NCBI GenBank assembly: GCA_030248295.1
Contig: JASANH010001344.1
Span: forward strand, 270,174-334,173
Reading direction: 5' to 3'
DNA: 64,000 nucleotides
DNA from: Mesodorylaimus sp. YZB2_4
Taxonomy: Eukaryota > Nematoda > Enoplea > Dorylaimida > Dorylaimidae
Of the stretch, positions 25,073 through 36,172 are shown piece after piece. The position numbers were made by a program, and so were the translations under genes. How positions within the stretch are numbered: the stretch's first letter is position 1; the number at the start of each line of letters is the position of its first letter. The notes beneath the pieces were generated by a model. The model had not been told where the DNA came from. It worked only from the letters and a program-made list of their open reading frames with translations, and made no database searches.

Positions 25073-25285
25073 GTGACATCACTCACTTTTTCTTTCTCCT
25101 TTTCTCCGACGCTCGTCGATATCGTCAGGGTCCTCGCTGCCAGCTTCTTTGGCATTTTGCTTCTCTTAGTTCTGCGCTTATTAATCTATCAAACCGATCT
25201 GTCTCTCAGTCGTCTCGTTACCTCAACCAACAATCAGCGATTGTCTTCTTGTCGGGTGGCCAACGGGAATCAAGCTAATTCGTAG
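25073..25285 (+). other. possible terminal exon with a membrane segment
   Basis: After an acceptor-like CATTTTCAG a frame runs to TAG at 25285 and includes a strong hydrophobic stretch (VLAASFFGILLLLVLRLLIY). AATAAA occurs near 25396. No ATG starts the frame locally and no upstream exon was found, so it may be chance. Confidence 0.25.
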
Positions 25286-25399
25286 TCCCACTGTGCACAC
25301 CACGCCACCAGCTGTCTGTCATTGGGCGATCGAACATTCGAAACGTGCTGTCAACGCGCTTCCTCGTTCGAGTGCGACGGTTGATCCGGTCAATTAAAT

Positions 25400-28193
25400 A
25401 AAGCGCAGAATTCGGAACAGCCTTTGGTTCTGTTCCCTGGCTCGATACGAAAGGGAGCTAGTATGACCAGTAGGCGAGGTCCCCACGAGAGTTTTATCGG
25501 CTTGTAGATCACCTAATGAAATTCGACCAATTAAATTGTTTTCTCAAGCGACACGTGGACGACCGTGTAATGCCAACGTCTGATTCTTAGGTATGTAGGA
25601 CAGTGAGAGCCAGTACAGTTTAGACAAAGCACCATTGATGCATGAAATCCTCGGTGCTGAAATACGCGGAGTATGATGCGTCAAAAGAGCATTTTAAAAA
25701 GGCGTTGAAAACAGCTGGTGCTGTACACGAACCATGCATGCCTTTGAGATACTATTGCCCAAACATCAAGCGTCGGGGGGGGGGGGCAACAAACATTCGT
25801 AATTACTCACATTGAGCTATTTTAGGCACCTTCTTTTTGGAGTCTGCGCTGCCGTCTGGGTCAGTGTACACTAGGTATCCACTACTGTACGCTTACCTGT
25901 AAACATATTAGTCCTGTATATGGCCCACAGGCACGCCCACGAGGTGTAAATTCCAAAGGGAATTGCCCCTATTTTCTTGAGGTCTGAGAAAGTGGCGAGA
26001 CGGCGAAGAGCGGAGTAATGGTAGCTACTTGTTAGTAAGCACCCCAAAACTAGTATACGAGCCCCACTGCGACCATTATAGCAATTAGGAAAATCTCGTA
26101 ATTTCATAGCACCAGGAAAAGCAATGAAAACTTGACCCGAGCCTATTGATAGGTACCTATATGGCCAATCATGGAGAGCCCCATCGAGGGATTGCAGCGG
26201 GCCATGAGCAGCAATTGACCCGTCCGCGATCATGCGCCCATGTATGATAGGCGGAGAGCACGGGCAGCACTCGCCCGCCTCGTAAGCAACTGCCTGTAAC
26301 ATCCTATCTGTGCACATATCGAAACACAAGAGTAACGTTAGTTAAGCTTCGTCTCATTGATCCACGCTCGTCGGCGGCTGACAACGATGCTTCCTCTTCT
26401 TCAAACCGCCCGAGGACAATCTGGTCGAGGAGAACACATACCATATATTCCACTCGGCGCACATAAAACAGTACATGCCTCCGCACAGGGGCCGTACCGC
26501 CTTGTATATACATCGAGTTGAATTAGCTCCATGGCCTCTTTTCTTCTTCATGTATTTTGTTCATATAAAAAGATCTATAGGTCTTTCTTATACAGCCAAA
26601 GGCGGGTATAGATTACGCATTCAGGCCGACCCTTCCTCGTCCAATAAACCTATTCAATTACGATTTCTCGACTCACCCCTCGCCCCACGTATCCACACTG
26701 ACTGCTAGTGTTGGCTGTGCTCTTAATAAGCCGTCATACGGCCAACTAACTGCCCCTTCCTTCGGCTTACTTCAAATGCTTTCCTGTGCGCACATCCCTC
26801 CGTCCTCTATCCCTATTATGGCCTTACACTCACCGAAATGAACTCATCGACAAAAACATCCATTTCACTATCAACAACACAGCTGCCCGCACCGACACTC
26901 GCCGACGACGACGACGACGACACTGAAAGAAAGAGGCGAGATAATGCACTTTAGAAAATAAGCCCCTCTTATTTTCCCATCTCCTCTCTTCTAGCATGCA
27001 CACCACTTTTTCCTCGGCCCCGCGTATGCCAGGTGCTTCGAATACCTAAGTAATTATATTTTCAAAAAGGGTCATGATTGGTCTCTCCTTAGACAAGAAT
27101 TGATTCCAGCCTCGACTCGGAGCCGAGACCTTCGGGGCTTCGTCTCGATAACACTCCATGCTAAGAGCAAGACAAAGGCACTCGCGATATGGAATGGCCC
27201 CATGCAAAGTTGACACTCGATAGCCAGGCCCTTAATGCATATCCGAGAGGAAGGCCTTGAATGGGTGCGCACAAGCTAACACTATCTGCCAGCCATTAGG
27301 CCTAGCCATACACTCCTCCTGTGGATCCCCACCTGCTCAGATGACCTCATTGCATGAAAACCCAAATGAAACAAATCCATCGCCCTTCTCAATAAAATGG
27401 GCAGACATCCATCTCGAATAGACACATACGCAGCAGAAAACCTAATCCCAAAATGGCAATATCCCTAATTCGTCTCCCGTCTACGCACTACCTGCTTTCA
27501 TTTTGATTAGTTCATCTACTCCAAAAGAATATCCTTTTGCACGCCAAAAACTAGTTCATATCAAACAGCAAAAACACTTGGACCGACTGAGAGTCGACCT
27601 GTGGACCTTGACCTGAGAGCCCCATCACTTACCGCTGCACCAAAAACGGCAGACGACCCAATTACGGTTTTACGCCCTATGAGAAGAACCTCACGCGAGC
27701 CATCATGTTCCTAATGCTAGCCTAAACTTCATCTTCTGCCAAATATCCTCCGAAATACAGACTCATTTACTCACGTCCAAATATAGTGTCCACACGCTAC
27801 ATGCACGCACGACCAAATAGTTAGGTACTTCACATCGTAAAATACTTCAGTTACACGATTGGAAAATATGAGCATGCATGCCAAATTATAAACAAAGTGT
27901 AAGTTATGCATAAAACCCACATAATATTACGAGGAGCAAAAGAATTGACAAGAACCGTCTCTTTTGTTTAAAACACTCTTACATAACAAACTTCAAGAAA
28001 GTGTAGTATCCATTATACAATCTGAAAAAGACGAAAGTCACTTCTAAAAAGAAGTCGCAGTACAAATAGGGGAATGGAAACATAAAAAATTGTAGCCAGA
28101 AAAGTCCCATTATTCAATCCAATGCCACTCTCAAAATGAAGTAAATTCGTGTTACTGAAAATCAAAACTCGAACATACCAGATTCTTGTACTT
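25400..28193. other. long gene-poor stretch
   Basis: Only short uninformative frames. It holds a G run near 25777-25786 and a short GAC microsatellite near 26903-26922. The end nearest 28193 probably includes the 3' UTR of the RING1/RNF2 gene. Confidence 0.45.
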
Positions 28194-30169
28194 TCAAGCA
28201 GTCGACACCACCGCCTTGGCCTCACCACCATCACCGCTTGCACCACTCGCTGCTCCCACTTCCGGTTTCGTATTCTCGTCGATCGATCCACTTGGTCTCT
28301 TGGTCATGGTTTCTGGTGGCGGTGGCGCTGGTACCAGAAATAACAGCTCCAACGGTCGCTTGATTGTCCAGTATTTGTTGACCACCGTTTCCAAACTTAG
28401 ATGACCAGGTAGCAAAATGATTTGGCCGCTATTGCCTCCCTGTTCCACGAACACCTTGTATCCTTCTTCCTTGGCATCGCTGCTCGACGACTGGTCAGTG
28501 CTTTGCTGGTGCTGCGATTGCCCTGACAACGGAGCAGTGGCCGCTTGGGATTCAGTGGCTTGCGGTTGTTGCTCATCTGATGATGGCGACACAGTGGTCG
28601 CTTTCACGTCGTCTTTATTGTCCGTCGTCGTCGACGAGGTCGAAGTGTCCGCACCTGGTCCTGTTGAAGTTGCTGCTGAAGGTTTGAATTTTTCGAAAGC
28701 TTCCAATGAAGTCTCCATATTATTGCGCATCGCTTCGTCAGCATCCAGTTTGATTCGAATCGACAAGTAGGTCGCCAAGTGGTCCACTAAAATTCATCCA
28801 AAGCTGTTGTAGGTGGCAATATAGAAATTAGTTCTGACGTTCATAGACTAATTTCAACATAGTAAACACAGCTAGGGATAACAACTGCCAGACCTCTGTT
28901 AGCGGAACAAGCGGGAGCCAAGGGAATGGTTTCATCCGACACTTTAGTGGGGGTCGGCCAACATCAATCATCATTTTTGAAAGTCACAAAACTAGTAAAT
29001 TTGTGTGCGTAACTTGTGAAGACAAGAAAGATAACTCCGCACTCACTCGTTGCATTCGCCGTCGTCTTTAAATATCTGGTCTGTTTCACAACTGAAGCAA
29101 TTACGCTCGACCGTTCAGTATCCGGATGTGGTTTGAGTATCAGCTCGACCTGAAAGAAGAATTTCACTTTTACGAAAACCCCAAACAGTCAATGCTAATC
29201 TTGACTCACCTCTGAAGCTCTATTCTTGGCCATCCTCGTCGCCGATGCATCACTCGTCGACATATCGCCGACACTCGATTCACGATCCGGTGTCTGACGG
29301 CGACTGTTATCTTCCCTTTTTCGACGCTTGTTCCGCCCTGAAAAGAAGACTTATCGTTAATGCAAGCAAAAAATCGTGCAAATACAGTCAAAGCGAATAA
29401 ATCTCGCAAAGGTGCAAGTTTATTTTCTTGCACTTTTTGGCAAAACTAGAAAACAAACAGCGCGAAAACTCAGGAATAACTTACTCTCCCCTCCGCCAGC
29501 GCCATCGTCCTGTGGTGCTGACGACGCGCCAATATTGGTGGCACGATGCATCTTTCTCAACTGGGCCTGCAATTTCATCCCTTCTTCAATACTCTTTTGC
29601 AACGCCTCGGTGTTGTAATGCTTGCTCAGACGTGCCAACGCTCGTTCTTGCATCGCCTCGTATTCCTTGCGATCGGGATAAAGCTAAATATGAACGAAAC
29701 CAAATTAGGATCTGGCTTGAGCTGGCTTAGCCACGCCCACTCAGTGTATTTTGATTTGTCTTAACGTTCGGCCACACCCATTCGGTTCCAAAAATCGCAT
29801 GCGGAATGACAATTGCCAACTTACCTTCGATATCAAAGCATCAAAATTCGGATCAGGCCTCAGCGACCGCTTCGAAATCAACTTCTTCCGGCACGTTGGG
29901 CATTCCTTATTTCCACTGCGCAGCGCCGTGGTGATGCACTCTTGACAGAATCGATGCAAACATTCCTTGGTAGTCATGGTGTTCTTTAGCATGTCCAAGC
30001 ATATTGGACACATCAGTTCTGAATTCAACGATCGTGGCGAGACTGTGATCTCCGTAGCATCCGTGATTGGTTCATGCGGTATTCGATGCTGATCGTAGAG
30101 ACTCAATTGCCACGACTTGCCATTGCCACCACCAGGAGTTGGCAGCGCATTCTCGGCCCCGTTTTTCAT
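28194..30169 (-). CDS. RING1/RNF2 polycomb E3 ubiquitin ligase, five exons
   Basis: Catalytic subunit of Polycomb repressive complex 1, which mono-ubiquitylates histone H2A in the nucleus. Exons 29825-30169, 29485-29683, 29210-29337, 29047-29149 and 28194-28786 join in phase to 455 residues. Residues 54-93 form the C3HC4 RING ([17 protein letters not shown], then LHRFCQECI, then CPTC), preceded by the N-terminal arm segment [14 protein letters not shown]. The following [19 protein letters not shown] segment is diagnostic for the family. A basic linker (NKRRKRE) leads to a split C-terminal RAWUL region ([18 protein letters not shown], and YKVFVEQ with [15 protein letters not shown] and RPLELLF). 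A roughly 100-residue Ser/Thr/Gln-rich insertion makes it longer than human RNF2 (336). An acceptor lies just upstream of the ATG, so a non-coding 5' exon is likely. Confidence 0.95.
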
Positions 30170-30459
30170 CTCCCAACGCGCCTGAAACCACATGTTTCGT
30201 GTTAAAACTGGACACGAAATTAATCCGTAGAAATTCGAGAAATACTCGGCAGAAGTACCAAATTGATGCATTTGCAAGCCAAATATTCTTTTGAAAGCTT
30301 TACTAGTATCGTTATAATGATGAACGAGCTGACACATCATCTGAACGAACTCTACAGTCCTACATCAAATCAAGCAATTAGTAAGCTACGAAATCACTTT
30401 TAGCTTCATATATAAAACATTTCTCCTGACTTCATAGCTTCACGCCGCCAGTATAGTTT

Positions 30460-31300
30460 TCAACTGTTCTTGATCATTTCCTGACCCGTCTCAGCATTGA
30501 CTGTTCGTTTCTGCAGTTTAACTTTGTAATCGTTCAAAGCTGCTTGAATTGCGTCTTGAGCCAACACTAAAATACAGGCGATTCATTTCCAAGTCGGACA
30601 AAAAGAAAACTGGTGCTTACTCGAACAATGCAATTTGACCGGAGGCAAGCGCAACTCATCAGCGATTTGCTTATTTTTGATTTTTCCCGCATCATCTACC
30701 TGAAATTCACATCTTTCAATAAACATGCAAGCTTCCTCGATAAAAATGAAAAATCCGCGAAGCTCTCACCGTTTTTCCTTTAATCCATTCTGTAGCCAAA
30801 CTGCTGCTGGCGATGGCCGAACCGCACCCGAACGTTTTGAATTTAGCATCGATGATTCGACCATTTTCGTCCACTTTGATTTGCAGTTTCATCACGTCAC
30901 CGCAAGCCGGTGCGCCGACTAACCCGGTACCGACAGACGGATCGTTCTTGTCCAAAGAACCGACGTTACGAGGATTTTCGTAGTGATCGATCACCTGAGC
31001 ATTGAAAAAAGCAAGATAGTACAACAAACAAGTTAAAAAGACAAGCAGGTTGAGTAGCCTATCGAAGAATTAAAGAATTCCTCATAAGACGAAGAAACTT
31101 ACGATGAGGCAAAATACAACAATGAGAATTCAAACAAAATTACTCTCGTGTTTCCAGCATATCCAATCTGAAAATCATAAACGATCACTTACTTTCTCGT
31201 GATATGCAGCCGTGCTGCCGGGCAATGCATCGCCGACCGTCAAAGCTGGGCTCGAACAGATCCGCAACAAACGACCCATACAACGCGTCGACAAAGCCAT
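30460..31300 (-). CDS. iron-sulfur cluster assembly scaffold ISCU, four exons
   Basis: Mitochondrial scaffold on which the NFS1 complex builds 2Fe-2S clusters. Exons 31193-31300, 30770-30994, 30621-30699 and 30460-30566 join in phase to 172 residues. Residues 1-36 form an Arg-rich, acid-poor presequence fit for mitochondrial targeting. The core starts VIDHYENPRNVGSLDK. The three ligand cysteines are present: GAPACGDVMKLQI, FKTFGCGSAIASSS and PPVKLHCSMLAQD, with the chaperone-binding LPPVK motif intact. The C-terminal tail after DYK is longer than in human ISCU. It sits about 290 bases upstream of the RING gene on the same strand, with no sign of co-transcription. Confidence 0.96.
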
Positions 31301-33614
31301 TTTTCTCGAAATCAGTCCAAAATAGATCACAGAAATAAAAGTTTCGTTAATTATTTGTCGAAAGTTAGCCGAATTGGCAAATCTCGAAACCGAATTGCAA
31401 AACACGACCGCAAGACGCAAACAACACGCAAAAGTGACGAATGCAAGACACGTGCCATACACTACGCATTGCGCCCAGGAAAATCCCGGTCTCCTGTAGT
31501 GTAAAGTGGGTGCGCACGAAGACACAAAGGTACCAAGCCACTTATAGCAAACAAACCGGGAAATTTAAATTGTTGTGATGGCAGTTAAAGTATTAGGCTG
31601 CATAACAAAGAAAAATAGGGCAAAGTTGATGGAGGTATTCTGCGTGCATGATAAGTCTATTAAAGTAGGATGCTTTCAACCAAGCATGATTAAACGCCTG
31701 CCTGAATTACGCTTCCCTCACAATCAGACTGCTGAGACCTAAAATCCCTGAAATTGAAAAGCAGTAGTAAAGTCTGCAGTTTTGTGCCCTATATGCTTTG
31801 AGCCTTTGCCGATTACGTTGCAGTCGCAAATCGGCCCTAAGACCATCGCCCCAAATGACACTTGTGTATGGCCCCTAATTGATCCTACTCTCATCTCGAG
31901 CTGTTTGTCGGGATGTTTTAATTCATCTCTGTCAACCCAGAATGTGACCTAATAAACTCCCGGCCAAACAAACATCGAGAAGGGAATATAGTCTATCATC
32001 CTCCCAATCAAGGCCAGGAAAAAACCTGCTCATTGACGGATATCCTATTTGCCATCTTGCGTTTTCGTGTTGCCCTTCTCTCATCACATTGCATAAATGT
32101 TTCAGAAATGTCAGAAAACAGCGCAGTCAACTCCAATCGGCTTGATTATTCATGAGATGGCCTCATGAAGAATGGATGACCGAGTTGTTGTTATGGTGAA
32201 ATATCCAGGTACCCAAGGATGCCTACCTTATTTGACTCTGGTACATTTCGCCTCATCAATAATTGATGATGGAAGCCTGCCTTATCACCAAGTTTTCCAG
32301 AGAGGCACTGAGCCATTCGACACTGATAATGCGTGTGCGAAATCTAACGATGAGTAGACGGCGTGCGAAGACCTACTGTAGGAGTGTGAAGGGAAACAGA
32401 GGGGTTGACGCGAATTGGTGTCGTTGGTGACGGACGCGTGCCTTGTCTGCGGCGTATGCGTGATAAGATTTTATATACTTCTTTTGAACCGACCGTACAC
32501 TATGACAGCAAAGCGGAAAAAGGTCCGTTTTTACGTCCTACCATGATAACTGGCTTAGCGGGTGTAAAGTATCATCTATCTTCCTTCTTTACATCACTCG
32601 CGGTTGCTCTCCAATCCGCGACAGGGGTCAGACATAAACAGGCAGTTCGGCATGCTGTCTATTGCTTAGTACATATCATACGCATCATACGCGTGCCAAG
32701 AAGACGAGCTATCGTATGATCCTGGCCGGGCCTTATGTTCACTAGAAAACCTAATCACTATCACCTCCCTGTCATCACAAACAGGAGAATGGGCTCTGAT
32801 CCCTACTATACTGTAAGCCCACATTTTAATGTGGAGCTTATAACCTTGTTGAGCAATACAAGGCCTTATCACCTTATCACTGGGTGACGCAAATGATCAG
32901 TGAGTCTAAGCAAATGCCGCCATGTTATGACCCATCCATTATTGCTTATCATAGCTCCTACAGTGCCACCCACTCCAAACACTGCCATTGCCAGTAAATC
33001 ATTTTGTGTAGTGTGTCCTTTCGCCTTCCATTAGTGTTTGGTGATGTGACAAGACCTAAACACGATTGTCCAGCCAAACTTAGAATCCAAGCGTTTTTAC
33101 TGGCGCCCCGTTTTTGATCGAGAAAACAGCTTTGCCTAGGTCAATCTCACCAGCCAACTGGACCCCTATTCGATTTTGAGCAGTCAAAGCTCACTCCCAC
33201 GCGCCTATCGATTTGCGGACCAAGCCTAGTGTGGACGCAATACCTTTCCTGCCCTACGCGCGCTATGAAATTACTTAAAGTGAGCCTATCCCTCGCAGGG
33301 AGGTGAAGAGCAGAGAGGAAGAGGGGAGCAATAAGAAAATTGATGTACGCTTTACTCAGTCTAAATTAATGAAGGATTGACCGTCCTCTACAAGCCCAAC
33401 TAAGCCGAAGGGGCCCAATCTCTCGAGGATATCCGATTGACGCAGGGATAACGGGGCACCTAACATACTTTGATACTCGGGCGCGAGAAGTTGAACTATT
33501 CGATTCTCACTCATATTTTCCTTTTATGGTGAAGACCACCCGTCTGGCCCCGCCGAGTCAGTGCCGACAGATCTACCCTGACGAACAGACCGCTTCACAG
33601 GTGGCACGCGGACA
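31301..33614. other. intergenic, nothing recognised
   Basis: Promoter region of ISCU at its left end and of the secreted-peptide gene at its right end. No domain, signal peptide or exon series was found between them. Confidence 0.45.
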
Positions 33615-34055
33615 ATGGCCAATACTTCCCTGTCCCATAATTGGATCGTACTCCTGTGTCTCATCTACGCTCTCGACCAAGTCCATGGCCAATACCAGAA
33701 GCACAAGGCGGCCGTCCTGCTGACCCACGGATATCGGTACAAGGTCAACAAACCAGTGGGCGGCAGTGGTGGGCTCAGTCGGCGTGCCAATCTCGAGGCC
33801 AGTCCGTATTTGAATAAAAGAGAATTGGCGGGAATTTCAAATCCGCTCGAAGAAGTGGGAAATTCGAATTCGAAAGAAGATGAGGAGAGTGCATTGATAA
33901 CGCACGACAACGAATTCGATCCCCTACCCTCGACCAGTGATCAATATTGGGCGAAACGTGGCCGTGTATCGATGCAGCCCAAGGAGTCTTATCGGGCCAA
34001 GACCAAGGGCAACATGTCGGGTGTGGCGAGAGTCAATCCGCTGTGGGGCAAATGA
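33615..34055 (+). CDS. secreted peptide-precursor-like protein with C-terminal amidation signal
   Basis: No family recognised. The single open exon gives 146 residues. Residues about 9-26 are hydrophobic (NWIVLLCLIYALDQVHG), consistent with a signal peptide. There is no Cys after it. Basic cleavage-type pairs occur at 56-57 (RR), 68-69 (KR) and 114-115 (KR). The protein ends NPLWGK, where Gly followed by Lys is the usual substrate for C-terminal amidation, predicting a Trp-amide peptide. These features match neuropeptide precursors, but there is only one copy of each segment. AATAAA lies at 34286, about 230 bases downstream. An ATG at 33526 in another frame could act as an upstream ORF. It could equally be an unrelated small secreted protein. 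Confidence 0.55.
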   Translation: MANTSLSHNWIVLLCLIYALDQVHGQYQKHKAAVLLTHGYRYKVNKPVGGSGGLSRRANLEASPYLNKRELAGISNPLEEVGNSNSKEDEESALITHDNEFDPLPSTSDQYWAKRGRVSMQPKESYRAKTKGNMSGVARVNPLWGK

Positions 34056-34285
34056 TCAACCCGGTGATTATGTCTGTGCAAGAAGGCCTAGGGTCAACCA
34101 ATGGCCCGGGCGATTTATACAGTACGAGGGGACTGTAGTGGTTATGATATGCTCGGTCGATTCGGCCATAAGTAAACGGGAAGAGAAATCGGGCCATCAG
34201 TGAGACAGAGTGCCATGCCACCAGCAACATAATCGCAGATACAAGAAGAAATATTGCGATAAAAGAAAGCTCTGGCTGGAAACAG

Positions 34286-34291
34286 AATAAA
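34286..34291 (+). terminator. polyadenylation signal of the secreted peptide gene
   Basis: AATAAA about 230 bases downstream of the stop codon at 34055. Confidence 0.4.
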
Positions 34292-34295
34292 AAAC

Positions 34296-34384
34296 ATGCG
34301 TCCTGCGCGGGAGTCGAACCGGTTCCCGCTCAATGCTTTGAAGCGCGGGAGTCAGGCATCTGGTACAAGGACACAAGAGTACCT
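34296..34384 (-). repeat. tRNA-like fragment, not a working tRNA
   Basis: On the minus strand a B-box (GGTTCGACTCC) is followed by CAGGAC pairing with an upstream GTCCT, then a T run. The T-stem has mismatches and there is too little sequence for D and anticodon arms. Probably a SINE remnant. Confidence 0.35.
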
Positions 34385-34479
34385 CAGCACTCTCCCAAAC
34401 CAACCTCATAATGTTACTAAACATCATAAAATCATCGCAGCGTAAGGATATGTCCACAACCAGTGTCCATGCACTACTG

Positions 34480-36172
34480 TGCAAAATCGGTTGGTAATAT
34501 CATAGGTCAATATGTCTAGCATATCCTAATAGGCTCAAAATTATTCCGAAAGGAGGTTTCCAAGGGCACGAAGGCCCATCGAAACAATAGGAACTGTCTT
34601 TGAGACATGCAAAGCTGGAAAAACTATCTTTGAGCACGAGCATAGGACAGCTGCAACTTGGTGATTCAAGCAGGGCATAAAAGGGAAGACGTAAACTCAA
34701 ACTGAAATAATCAGCGCATAATTTTATGCCACTGACATGGGATACCGCAAACGAACCGTTGGATGCCGGTCAGGTTCATCGTCAGCACAGGCGCTGTCAC
34801 AATGCAATGGCCAGAACGGCTAACAGAAAACAAGCTGCACAAAACCCTTGTTATACATAAAATGTACAATATGTCATGGTTTACTACGGTAGTTGAAGAT
34901 TGATCGATATCTCCATAACCTGTCAAACTGAGCAAAATCGTTTGGTCGCCTCATCGTACTTCGAGGCACAGTGCACCATCACAGTGTTCGATAACTTTGT
35001 CGTGATTTCTCAACGAAAGTTCGAGAATGGGAACTTCTGTTCGTAGCCAAAATAAGGCAAAATTACGAAAAAAAAAGATCAAAAGTGTGTGCTCAAAATG
35101 TATCTTATGAAGAAGGCACCCAAGCTCGCACACTCGTGGATGCACTGTAAATAATTGAGGAGCTATGAGATTTCAAAGAGGTCTGATCAGCTTGGGGGTC
35201 AAACGTGAGGGATATGCAGTACAGGCCAGGATGTATGGAAGTAGCCTCTGTTAGCCTCAGTTATGCTTCAGTCAAAAATTATGCCAATCAATCGATAAAT
35301 TGGAAAATTAAAGCTAAAGATCGAAAAATTTCTTGGAACTGCTGCCGCACATTGTTGATGCTAGTGAGAAATCCCCTGCTGTCTATCATGAATCCTTCCC
35401 ATGATAAGGGGTAAGCAGCAGGGATAAGGTGGATCAAATGGGCGAAACAAGGGAGGGGATCATTGGATTTCAACAGAACATGTTCTTCAGCATATAATTT
35501 AGTCGATAGCCTGGTCCATATCCATTTGACTATCCAAATTTCAACGCTTTACAACCTTTGTGTACATAGCTACTGAATAATCATTTCTGTAATAACTACT
35601 CAGAACTCAAACAATGCTAATGGGTAATTATTATTTCGAGTAAGCCGAAGGCTGCTCAAGAGGAGCTAACGTCTGCTACAGTATTCTTACCCGATGCTGT
35701 AACCCCCCCCCCCCTGATATACGTCCTGGAGATGCAGGTGAGCTTACGGTCTCTCAAATGCAAATACTGTATGATGCCGCATGGCCTTCTCCAGGACGAG
35801 CGCTTGCAACGACCATATGACGCGCGTGTTGAAGCAGAGGTCCACATGAAACATCTTCATACTGACTGAGGCTAACAAAAGCTTGGTGCTTTCGGACTCC
35901 CGTCAAAAGAAGCAATAGCCATGCAGTATCGCACTGCTGTGTGTACAGGCGAGTAAGAATGCGGGGTCATCTACTGTGCGGTGTGTTTGTCCTTCTCAAA
36001 TGCAATTTATCGTTACTGCAGGGAAACCAGTCCGAGCTTGAGATTCGCGCGTCATTTAAGCATGTCTGCTAAATCGCGGTAAAATGGGTCCGGAAGATGT
36101 CTGCTTGCAGGCGCGATATTGAAACTGATCTCATCTTTCTGAAATTCGCGATTCTGACACTCGAATCCAACA
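34480..36172. other. intergenic upstream of DHX34, nothing recognised
   Basis: Contains a C run near 35703-35714. Open frames are short and unsupported. The right end should hold the DHX34 promoter; no TATA box is obvious. Confidence 0.4.

Noticed and set aside
34296-34384. Working tRNA gene on the minus strand
   Set aside because: Good B-box and partial acceptor pairing, but mismatched T-stem and no room for full D and anticodon arms.
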